A stretch of DNA of 5,335 bases from an uncultured Caryophanales bacterium (GCA_946403545.1 CAMJAG010000060.1:1-5335), one strand, 5' to 3'; numbered from the stretch's first letter, positions 1 through 5,211 are shown. Made by a program: numbers and translations. Notes: generated by a model not told the origin, from the letters alone.

Positions 1-728
1 ACGCTATTACCGAAGATACAATTTTAGTCAGTATTATGGCCGCTAATAATGAAATCGGTAGTGTTAATGAAATCGAGAAAATTGCTAGGAAACTAAAAGG
101 CTATCCAAAGATTGCTTTCCATGTTGATGCGGTTCAATCTGTCGGCAAAATCGATATCAATTTCAAAGATGTTGATCTTGTAACTTTAACATCTCATAAA
201 GTTCATGGACCAAAAGGTGTTGGATGCTTGATTAAAAGAAAGAATTTAGATATTACTCCATTAAATAATGGTGGTGGTCAAGAAGGTGGTCTTAGAAGTG
301 GAACGACTTCTGTAGACTTAATTGTTTGTTTTGCTAAAGCTCTTAGAATCACAATTGAAAATGAGAAAGAATCATTCAAGATTGTTTCTAAATTTAGAGA
401 TTTGGTATGGAATTACGTTGAAAATCATAAAGATTTATACGAAATCAATAGTGGTTTAGAGAATCCTTATATTATCAACTTCTCTTTATTAAATAGAAAA
501 GCAAGTGTTGTTGTCGAAGCTTTAAGCAATGAGAACATTATGATTTCTTCTATTTCAGCATGTCATTCTAAAAACGAAAAATACTCTCATGTTGTAAAGG
601 CATTAGGTAAACCTGAACAAATATATAGAAATACATTAAGAGTTTCTTTTGATGAAACAAACACTGAAGAAGAAATTAAAATCTTCTTAGAAAAATTAGA
701 CAAAATAGTGGGAGAAATTAAACAATGA
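1..728 (+). CDS. Cysteine desulfurase (NifS/IscS family), 5'-truncated by window edge
   Basis: This PLP enzyme removes sulfur from L-cysteine as an enzyme-bound persulfide and passes it to an acceptor, here most likely ThiI encoded next door. The open frame runs from base 3 without a start, and the family block ending in SIMAANNEIG precedes and includes the first ATG at 36, so that ATG is internal and the N-terminal third lies outside the window. Visible family marks are the VDAVQ motif (bases 123-137) with the PLP-binding Asp and Gln, the SHK motif with the Schiff-base Lys codon at 198-200, the GGGQEGGLRSGT region, and the catalytic Cys codon at 561-563 in SACHSKN. The C-terminal RVSFDETNTEEEI block is typical. 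The TGA stop overlaps the thiI ATG (ATGA), implying translational coupling. The partner resembles the dedicated NifZ of Bacillus, but an iscS-like general role cannot be excluded. Confidence 0.93.
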   Translation, partial: AITEDTILVSIMAANNEIGSVNEIEKIARKLKGYPKIAFHVDAVQSVGKIDINFKDVDLVTLTSHKVHGPKGVGCLIKRKNLDITPLNNGGGQEGGLRSGTTSVDLIVCFAKALRITIENEKESFKIVSKFRDLVWNYVENHKDLYEINSGLENPYIINFSLLNRKASVVVEALSNENIMISSISACHSKNEKYSHVVKALGKPEQIYRNTLRVSFDETNTEEEIKIFLEKLDKIVGEIKQ

Positions 729-1912
729 TTAATTATTCTCATATTATGGTTCGCTTTGGTGAATTATCCACTAAAGGAAAGAATAAAAAAGACTTTATCC
801 GTATCTTAGCGGAAAATATTAAACGTGGATTAAAAGAATACGAAAATTTATCCTACGAAATCCGTTATGACCATATTTATATCGCTCTTAACGACACTCC
901 ATATGATCCAGTTATTTCTGTTTTAAAAGATATCTCTGGCATTAGAAGTGTTTCTCTAGTTTATCGATTAGAGAAAGATATAGCTAAGATCAAAGCAGAT
1001 TCCTTAGAACTGATTAAGAACGAAGAAGGTAAAACTTTTAAAGTTTTAGCTAAAAGAAGCGATAAGAAATTCGAATTGACTAGTGAAGAAATCACTAGAG
1101 CAGTCGCTTCAAACATCTTAAAAAACACAACTTTAAAGGTTGATGTACATAATCCAGATATTCCTTTAAATATCGAAGTTAGAGATGAAGCTGCTTATAT
1201 CTTCTTTAAAACATACATATGCGCGGGAGGATATCCTCTTGGTGTAGGTGGTAAAACAATGCATATGCTCTCTGGTGGAATTGATTCTCCAGCAGCAGCA
1301 TTCCTCATGATGAAAAGAGGAGTTACTATTGAATGCATTCACTTTGCTTCTCCTCCATACACTCAAATGGGTGTCATCTATAAGCTTGAAGACTTATTAA
1401 GAGTTTTAAATAAATGGCAAGCAAAGATTAGATTACATATTATTCCATTTACCAAGATTCAAGAAGCAATCTATGATAACGCTCCTGAGAGTTATTGTAT
1501 AACTCTTATGAGAAGAATGATGTTCCGTTTAGCAGATAGATTAGCACGTAGAAGAAAATGTTTAGTTATTTCTTCTGGTGAATCAGTAGGACAAGTTGCT
1601 AGCCAAACTCTTCAATCAATGAGAGTTATTAATGCAGTAACTAATATGCCAGTGATTAGACCATGCGCTGTTATGGATAAGATTGATATTATTGATCTTT
1701 CTAAAAAGATTGGAACATATGAAATCTCAATTAGACCATATGAAGACTGTTGCACAATCTTCACTCCAAAGAATCCTAAGACAATGCCTCAAGAGGAAGA
1801 AGTGGTGAAGTTTGAATCTAAATTTGATTATGAATCTCTCATAAACGAAGCTCTTGCTAATGTAGAAGTGAAATTCATATCAGATGAAGATGACTCAAAT
1901 AACTTGCTATAA
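725..1912 (+). CDS. thiI: tRNA 4-thiouridine sulfurtransferase ThiI (short, rhodanese-free form)
   Basis: ThiI adenylates U8 of tRNA and replaces its oxygen with sulfur to give 4-thiouridine; in some bacteria it also supplies sulfur for the thiamine thiazole. The 395-residue protein has the expected order: an N-terminal ferredoxin-like region beginning MVRFGELSTKGKN, a THUMP domain over roughly residues 60-165, then a PP-loop ATPase domain with SGGIDSP at 183-189. A YEDCCTIF motif at 339-346 supplies the cysteines near the end of the catalytic domain. The C-terminal rhodanese domain of the E. coli enzyme is absent, as in Bacillus ThiI of about 400 residues, where a paired desulfurase supplies persulfide sulfur. 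The start overlaps the stop of the upstream desulfurase by 4 bases, and a GGGAG site lies about 10 bases before it. A strong terminator follows the stop by 3 bases. Confidence 0.96.
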   Translation: MINYSHIMVRFGELSTKGKNKKDFIRILAENIKRGLKEYENLSYEIRYDHIYIALNDTPYDPVISVLKDISGIRSVSLVYRLEKDIAKIKADSLELIKNEEGKTFKVLAKRSDKKFELTSEEITRAVASNILKNTTLKVDVHNPDIPLNIEVRDEAAYIFFKTYICAGGYPLGVGGKTMHMLSGGIDSPAAAFLMMKRGVTIECIHFASPPYTQMGVIYKLEDLLRVLNKWQAKIRLHIIPFTKIQEAIYDNAPESYCITLMRRMMFRLADRLARRRKCLVISSGESVGQVASQTLQSMRVINAVTNMPVIRPCAVMDKIDIIDLSKKIGTYEISIRPYEDCCTIFTPKNPKTMPQEEEVVKFESKFDYESLINEALANVEVKFISDEDDSNNLL

Positions 1913-1915
1913 AAG

Positions 1916-1942
1916 AAAAAGAACGCCGAAGCGTTCTTTTTT
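1916..1942. terminator. Bidirectional intrinsic terminator between thiI and the lipoprotein gene
   Basis: An 11-bp perfect stem (AAAAAGAACGC paired with GCGTTCTTTTT) encloses a 4-base loop. Read on the + strand, the loop is CGAA and a T run follows, ending the desulfurase-thiI unit. Read on the - strand, the loop is TTCG closed by C-G, the very stable UUCG tetraloop, followed by TTTTTCTTTT, so the same element can end the lipoprotein gene that stops at 1959. It sits between two convergent genes. Confidence 0.93.
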
Positions 1943-1958
1943 AAATATTAGTTTCTAA

Positions 1959-2774
1959 TTATGATACTAATGTGTATGTTGGATAAGAAACTGCGCAGCT
2001 CTTAGAACCAGACATTGAAGCATTGAGCTTAAGTGCTGCTGTATAGCCTTGACCACTTCCTGAATAATCTATCTTATAGGAAAGGTTAGAAAGCATATAG
2101 TCGTTAATTGTAACTAAACAATTGAATGAGTAGTTAATCTTAACGCCATTAGCATTAGAGCTACCTTTTTGTTTTGCTTGGTATGATAAATTACCATCGC
2201 CTTTTGAATACCATTTTTCGGATGATTCTATTTTTAATCCTGCAACAGCACCTTCAATATTGCCAGCTAATGAGCCAATACCATCGGTGATGTTTTCAAT
2301 ATCTGCTTCAGCTAATTCTGATTCTCCGAGATATGCTTGGAATGCGACTTTAGCTTCAGCTTCTGTCATTTGAGCTTTTGTACCAGTGTTTTTACCATCT
2401 TTATCGCTGCTAACTTCATGGAAGTAGCCGTCTTTGTAGTAAGCCCATCTTGTACCTTTTTCAGTTTCTTTTTGACCACCTGAATTTTCAACGGAATCAA
2501 TTTGTTCGAATAAGAATAATTTATCCATGTCGTATCCAGTTTTCATTGTTACAGTACCATCCATATTGCCGGATGATTCACCGCTAGCACTAATCTTGAT
2601 TGTCTCTTTGACTGTTATTGTGTAAGCGTGTGGAACTTTGTCTTCTGGTGGGTTTAAGATTGCGGCTTGTTTAGCTTTTGCTTCATTAGCTGTGATTTCA
2701 GAGCCGAGGTCTTGACATGCAGTTAAAGAAACGAGTGCTAAAAATGCGCCAAAAATTCTTAATGATTTTTTCAT
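1959..2774 (-). CDS. Putative secreted lipoprotein A, unknown function
   Basis: This 271-residue protein carries a lipoprotein signal: MKKSLR, a hydrophobic stretch from about residue 7, and the lipobox LTAC with the lipidated Cys at 20. It should be anchored on the outer face of the membrane. I do not recognise the family. The mature part is rich in Ser, Gly and Thr with alternating polar and hydrophobic residues, suggesting mostly beta structure, plus a short acidic helix around MTEAEAK (136-142). It shares collinear motifs with the next gene upstream: YYKDG (112-116), TDG (163-165), YSKGDGNL (189-196), NDYMLSNLSY (224-233) and a YP near the C-terminus. The start is fixed by an in-frame TAA two codons before the ATG. 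AAGGAG lies 13 bases upstream of the ATG, an unusually long spacing. A half-barrel lipoprotein of LolA/LppX type is only a guess from the strand pattern. Confidence 0.85.
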   Translation of the reverse strand: MKKSLRIFGAFLALVSLTACQDLGSEITANEAKAKQAAILNPPEDKVPHAYTITVKETIKISASGESSGNMDGTVTMKTGYDMDKLFLFEQIDSVENSGGQKETEKGTRWAYYKDGYFHEVSSDKDGKNTGTKAQMTEAEAKVAFQAYLGESELAEADIENITDGIGSLAGNIEGAVAGLKIESSEKWYSKGDGNLSYQAKQKGSSNANGVKINYSFNCLVTINDYMLSNLSYKIDYSGSGQGYTAALKLNASMSGSKSCAVSYPTYTLVS

Positions 2775-2787
2775 ATATTAAATATGT

Positions 2788-2807
2788 CTCCTTATGTCTC
2801 TATTATA
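2788..2807 (-). promoter_or_regulatory. Candidate -10 box and Shine-Dalgarno of lipoprotein A
   Basis: On the - strand a perfect TATAAT (2807-2802) is followed after 8 bases by AAGGAG (2793-2788), and after 13 more by the ATG at 2774. No good TTGACA-like -35 lies 17 bases upstream (CTTTTT at that place), so the promoter call is weak. If it is real, transcription would start almost on the Shine-Dalgarno site. The ribosome site lies within a 10-base-spaced direct repeat of TATGTCTC (+ strand 2783-2790 and 2793-2800). Confidence 0.38.
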
Positions 2808-2873
2808 GACTATTTATCGTAAATAAAAAGACTATTTTGAGGTCTTTATAAAATCTCTCATTATAGTCTAATT
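2797..2873. repeat. Imperfect direct repeat and AGACTAT/ATAGTCT copies between the lipoprotein genes
   Basis: On the + strand, TCTCTATTATAGACTATTT (from 2797) is echoed by TCTCTCATTATAGTCTAATT (from 2854). Each copy contains ATTATA, which reads TATAAT on the - strand. The 7-mer AGACTAT occurs at 2807-2813 and 2829-2835, and its inverse ATAGTCT at 2863-2869. In a - strand transcript, the 2869-2863 segment could pair with either downstream copy. This could be tandem promoters, an operator pair, or a remnant of duplication. Confidence 0.45.
2824..2847 (-). terminator. Weak candidate terminator after lipoprotein B
   Basis: In the - strand transcript, AAAGAC (2847-2842) pairs with GUCUUU (2832-2827) across a 9-base loop and is followed by UU and then A. 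The T run is interrupted (TTTTTATTT, counting the stem bases) and the stem has only 6 bp. It lies about 60 bases past the stop of lipoprotein B. It may give partial termination and leave some read-through into lipoprotein A. Confidence 0.42.
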
Positions 2874-2909
2874 ATTTTAATTAAATATTTTTAAATAAGT
2901 TATATGGAA

Positions 2910-3722
2910 TTAGTTAAGTGATCTAGCGTATCCACTAAGATTTGGATATGTAGTTTTCCAAGATTCACTGCCATTGGAACTTAATTTTAAAGTGATTTTT
3001 ACACCGCTATATGAAGCTGTGGCATCCATTGACACTTTGGTCATTACATAATCGTTAAATACACCTGTCATTTTAATGGCGAAATTTAATGTAGTATTAC
3101 CAGATTTTCCTCGAACATTCATCTTAACTTTGCAAGTTAAATTGCCTTCGCCTTTAGAGTAGAATTTGCATTCATCTTTTTCGTAAACACTTAAGTAGTA
3201 TTTTTCGAGAGAAGTTTCATTTGTAGTATCTACTGAACTAATAGTGCCATCAGTTAAGCTAGATAAATCGGAAGATTTTGTGATGTAGTTATCTAATAAG
3301 TATTCTTTTGCTTCAGATTGAGACATTTTTACAGAAGAATATGTTTTAGTACCTGTTGCACTTTGGAGAGCATCAATTAAAACACCATCTTTGTAATAGA
3401 TATATTCTTCTTGAGTAGCAGATGCAGATTCACCAGACATGGAAACTGTAGCTTTAGCTTTTGAGTGATAGTAAACAGCAGTTAAGTCATAATGAAGTTG
3501 CGCTGTTGAAGTACTTGTCATAGTAGTGGAACCAGAACTCATTTTTAATGTAAGTTTATTGTTATAACCATAAACATTTTTTAAATGATCCTTTGCTTGT
3601 GCTTCATAATGAGCTTGTTGTTTTAAACCTTCTCTATATTCTAAAGGTTCGCCTAAACTTTCACATGCGGATAAGGATAGGATTGCTAATACGCTAGCGA
3701 CTAATTTGAATGATTTTTTCAT
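2910..3722 (-). CDS. Putative secreted lipoprotein B, paralogue of lipoprotein A
   Basis: This 270-residue protein has a lipoprotein signal with MKKSFK, a hydrophobic core and the lipobox LSAC placing the lipidated Cys at 20, as in its neighbour. I do not recognise the family. Collinear matches to lipoprotein A include YYKDG (109-113), KMSQSEAK (132-139), TDG (157-159), FYSKGEGNL (187-195), FNDYVMTKVSM (222-232) and TYP (258-260), which argues for an ancient tandem duplication with strong divergence. The two genes also share 17 identical bases at the start (TAT plus the first 14 coding bases). AGGGAG lies 13 bases before the ATG. The mature protein is rich in Ser, Thr and Lys and looks mostly beta-stranded, with a basic, Gln-rich stretch (about 30-50) after the anchor. 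Extra cysteines at 185 and 197 have no counterparts in lipoprotein A. A surface binding or structural role is possible but nothing shows the ligand. Confidence 0.85.
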   Translation of the reverse strand: MKKSFKLVASVLAILSLSACESLGEPLEYREGLKQQAHYEAQAKDHLKNVYGYNNKLTLKMSSGSTTMTSTSTAQLHYDLTAVYYHSKAKATVSMSGESASATQEEYIYYKDGVLIDALQSATGTKTYSSVKMSQSEAKEYLLDNYITKSSDLSSLTDGTISSVDTTNETSLEKYYLSVYEKDECKFYSKGEGNLTCKVKMNVRGKSGNTTLNFAIKMTGVFNDYVMTKVSMDATASYSGVKITLKLSSNGSESWKTTYPNLSGYARSLN

Positions 3723-3735
3723 ATAATTTTTAAAA

Positions 3736-3772
3736 CTCCCTGATTTTGATTATATATAAAGAATATAAAGAA
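3736..3772 (-). promoter_or_regulatory. Candidate -10 box, tandem 9-bp repeat and Shine-Dalgarno of lipoprotein B
   Basis: On the - strand, TATAAT (3754-3749) is followed after 7 bases by AGGGAG (3741-3736) and after 13 more by the ATG at 3722. This is nearly the same layout as at lipoprotein A. Where the promoter spacer would lie there is a tandem 9-base repeat (TATAAAGAA twice on the + strand, 3755-3772) with a partial third copy. No convincing -35 hexamer is visible. Confidence 0.4.
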
Positions 3773-3827
3773 TAAAATAAAAATTTTAAGTTTTAATTAA
3801 TTCAAAAAAATTCCCACAATTTCGTAC

Positions 3828-3852
3828 AAAAAAAGGACTTTTTCAAGCCCTT
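3828..3852 (-). terminator. Intrinsic terminator of the infC-rpmI-rplT operon
   Basis: In the - strand transcript, AAGGGCUU (3852-3845) pairs with AAGUCCUU (3840-3833) over a GAAA loop, with one G-U pair. An uninterrupted run of U follows to 3828. It lies 23 bases beyond the rplT stop and separates the operon from the lipoprotein genes on the same strand. Confidence 0.92.
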
Positions 3853-3875
3853 AATTTTAAAGAAAAGTTTATTTC

Positions 3876-4232
3876 TTATTTGAGATTGTCTTTTGCTAAT
3901 TTAACTAAATCGCTGAATGCTTTTGCATCATTGATAGCTAATTCAGAAAGCATCTTACGGTTAACTTGAACGTTAGCGTTCTTTAAACCGTGCATGAATA
4001 CACTGTAAGAAATGTCGTTCATTCTGCATGCAGCGTTGATACGTCTGATCCAGAGTTTACGATAGTCTCTCTTGATTTCTCTACGGGAGACATATGCATA
4101 GCGTAAGCTGTGCATGACTTGTTCTTTAGCTGTTTTGAATAATAAGTGTTTAGCGCCGAAGTAACCAGAGGCTCTTTTTAATACTCTCTTACGACGTGCA
4201 TGTGTGACTGTGCCACCCTTAACTCTTGCCAT
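3876..4232 (-). CDS. rplT: Large ribosomal subunit protein L20
   Basis: L20 binds 23S rRNA early in 50S assembly and, in Bacillus and E. coli, also binds its own mRNA leader to repress the operon. The 118-residue length is normal. The start MARVKGGTVTHARRKRVLKRASGY, split here as MARVKGGT, HARRKRVLK and ASGY, is the basic N-terminal extension that threads into rRNA. The globular C-terminal domain carries the conserved LWIRRINAA block (60-68) and the GLKNANVQVNRKMLSELA region (81-98). AAGGAGGT lies 9 bases before the ATG, and the gene begins 18 bases after the rpmI stop, so it is cotranscribed as last gene of the operon. It is the likely regulator acting on the leader upstream of infC. Confidence 0.98.
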   Translation of the reverse strand: MARVKGGTVTHARRKRVLKRASGYFGAKHLLFKTAKEQVMHSLRYAYVSRREIKRDYRKLWIRRINAACRMNDISYSVFMHGLKNANVQVNRKMLSELAINDAKAFSDLVKLAKDNLK

Positions 4233-4250
4233 AATCTAGTGACCTCCTTC

Positions 4251-4445
4251 TTATTTGACGATAAGGAACTTAATTCTCTTGTAATCTGTTGGGTGAACAG
4301 ATGTTTGTTTCATTAAGTGTCTCTTTTGTTTAGTTGTTTTGTGTGGGGCTAAGTGTGAAACATAAGCATGATGGCGAACAACTTTACCACTGCCTGTGAT
4401 CTTAACTCTCTTCATGAGAGCTCTTTTGCTTTTCATTTTTGGCAT
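4251..4445 (-). CDS. rpmI: Large ribosomal subunit protein L35
   Basis: This small, very basic 64-residue protein is a 50S component. It begins MPKMKSKRALMKR and has the family signature TGSGK (17-21) followed by RHHAYVSH (24-31) and the KTTKQKRHL block (36-44). Length and ending (a DYKRIK-like tail, residues 54-59) match the family. AGGAGG lies 8 bases before the ATG. The gene sits 35 bases after infC and 18 before rplT, the standard order of this operon. Confidence 0.98.
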   Translation of the reverse strand: MPKMKSKRALMKRVKITGSGKVVRHHAYVSHLAPHKTTKQKRHLMKQTSVHPTDYKRIKFLIVK

Positions 4446-4480
4446 AAGATTTTCCTCCTACTTTCTAATAATTCAATTTG

Positions 4481-5041
4481 TTATTTCTTTTTGACTGGTG
4501 CAAGAATTGCAACGAGCCAACGACCATCCATTGTAGCTGGTTTTTCAACTACAGCGACATCCTTTAAGGATTCGATGAATTTGTTCATGACTTCTTCACC
4601 AACTTCGATATGTGTCATTTGTCTTCCACGATATCTAACTCCAACTTTAACTTTGTTACCAGCGGATAAGAACTTAATAGCTGCACGAGCTTTAGTTTCC
4701 ATATCATGTCCACCGATTTGAGGTGTAAGTTGAATTTCTTTGGTTTCGATTACATGCTGGTTCTTCTTAGCTTCCTTAGCTTTCTTTTGTTGCTCGAAAC
4801 GATATTTAGAATAGTTGATAATTTTGCAGACTGGTGGTTGTGCATTAGGCGCAACGCAAAGTAAGTCCATATCGTATTCATTTGCTTTTAATTGTGCTTC
4901 TCTCGAAGTCATTGTTCCGAGTTGTTCACCATCAGGTCCGATTAAAAGGACTTTTGGGAAACGAACAGCGTCATTAACTAAATCTTTGTTTTGGTTGCTT
5001 GGTTTATTGGATTTACCAGCATATTTGTTGTCTATGATAAT
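4481..5041 (-). CDS. infC: Translation initiation factor IF-3 with ATT start
   Basis: IF3 binds the 30S subunit, keeps it apart from 50S, and checks the start codon and initiator tRNA. The first ATG in frame (4912) falls inside the N-domain and would remove NDAVRFPKVLLIGPDGEQLG, which clearly belongs to IF3. The frame stays open upstream to a TGA at 5044-5042 with no ATG, GTG or TTG, so a non-canonical start is required. ATT at 5041-5039, 6 bases after AAGGAG, is the best site and gives 186 residues. AUU starts are established for infC in E. coli and Bacillus and let IF3 repress its own synthesis. Features in order: an Asn/Lys-rich tail (about 4-20), N-domain to about 84 with PNAQPPVCKI (65-74) and YSKYRFEQ (77-84), a Lys-rich linker, then the C-domain with KEIQL (101-105) and RGRQMTH (138-144). 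The tail is longer than in Bacillus IF3. Confidence 0.96.
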   Translation of the reverse strand: MIIDNKYAGKSNKPSNQNKDLVNDAVRFPKVLLIGPDGEQLGTMTSREAQLKANEYDMDLLCVAPNAQPPVCKIINYSKYRFEQQKKAKEAKKNQHVIETKEIQLTPQIGGHDMETKARAAIKFLSAGNKVKVGVRYRGRQMTHIEVGEEVMNKFIESLKDVAVVEKPATMDGRWLVAILAPVKKK

Positions 5042-5053
5042 TCATCACTCCTT
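5039..5053 (-). promoter_or_regulatory. infC ribosome binding site and ATT start
   Basis: AAGGAG (5053-5048) and the bases that follow read AAGGAGTGAT, close to the full anti-Shine-Dalgarno complement. Six bases separate AAGGAG from ATT (5041-5039); ATC and ATA follow at once as the next two codons. An out-of-frame ATG (5045-5043) is only 2 bases from AAGGAG, too close for efficient use, and opens a 10-codon frame ending at 5013. An in-frame TGA directly precedes the ATT. Confidence 0.88.
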
Positions 5054-5176
5054 ACTAACAAAAACGGATGCTTTTCAGCACCCGTTAACAAATCTAACCC
5101 CTAGATTGTAGCGTTAGCCAACCAATATATTTCGGTCTGGCGAGAAGCGGGTGCCTCTGCTTTCTACGTTTTTTGC
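5042..5176 (-). promoter_or_regulatory. infC operon leader, L20-type autoregulatory RNA
   Basis: Between the predicted transcription start (about 5176) and the infC start lies a structured leader of about 135 nt. I see a closing helix GUAG/CUAC (5167-5164 with 5111-5108) around two hairpins: GAGGC-ACCC-GCUUC (5157-5144), and GCCA, bulged G, ACCGA paired with UUGGU UGGC (5141-5117). Next come an AAUCUA/UAGAUU hairpin (5107-5091) and the attenuator. Loop segment GCACCCG (5154-5148) is the exact complement of CGGGUGC (5084-5078) in the terminator arm, so antiterminator and terminator exclude each other. In Bacillus subtilis, L20 binds such a leader, which imitates its 23S rRNA site, and promotes termination. 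Position and layout fit that model; I cannot align it to the family here. Confidence 0.85.
5057..5086 (-). terminator. Attenuator terminator in the infC leader
   Basis: In the transcript, AACGGGUGCU (5086-5077) pairs with AGCAUCCGUU (5072-5063) around a GAAA loop: 10 bp with one G-U pair. The U run UUUUU (5064-5060, the first two bases in the stem) follows. It stands just ahead of the infC ribosome site, so it acts inside the leader and not after a gene. Its 5' arm can instead pair with an upstream loop at 5154-5148. Confidence 0.9.
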
Positions 5177-5182
5177 GTTGTT

Positions 5183-5211
5183 ATATTATCATTTGAAATG
5201 ATATGTGTCAA
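5183..5211 (-). promoter_or_regulatory. Sigma-A promoter of the infC-rpmI-rplT operon
   Basis: On the - strand TTGACA (5211-5206), an exact consensus -35, is separated by 17 bases from TATAAT-like TAATAT (5188-5183). Transcription should begin near 5176. The promoter lies in the gap just after thrS, which has no visible terminator, so read-through from thrS may add to expression. Confidence 0.88.
5187..5203. repeat. 17-bp perfect palindrome between -35 and -10 of the infC promoter
   Basis: TATCATTT, one central base, then AAATGATA (+ strand) form an 8-bp inverted repeat that fills the promoter spacer and the first two bases of the -10. The one-base centre argues against an RNA hairpin role, and the site lies upstream of the predicted transcript. 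It has the form of a dimeric repressor operator, but no known factor is recognised. Confidence 0.6.

Noticed and set aside
36..728. ATG at 36 as the real start of the desulfurase
   Set aside because: The family sequence (DTILVSI) continues upstream in frame to the window edge, so this Met is internal.
1166..1366. 66-residue open frame on the - strand inside thiI
   Set aside because: It is antisense to the conserved THUMP/PP-loop coding region, its protein has no recognisable features, and it is explained as a shadow of thiI.
4368..4721. 117-residue open frame on the + strand across rpmI and infC
   Set aside because: It overlaps two certain genes on the opposite strand, and its Ser/Thr/Leu-rich product is typical of antisense translation.
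4481..4912. infC starting at the ATG at 4912
   Set aside because: It would delete half of the IF3 N-domain, which is clearly encoded upstream in frame and preceded by a strong Shine-Dalgarno site.
4815..5111. 98-residue open frame on the + strand over the infC 5' end and leader
   Set aside because: It is antisense to the IF3 N-domain and the structured leader; the open frame is a by-product of these.
5042..5176. T-box riboswitch for thrS or infC
   Set aside because: No T-box sequence or specifier stem seen; the leader serves infC and fits L20-type attenuation instead.
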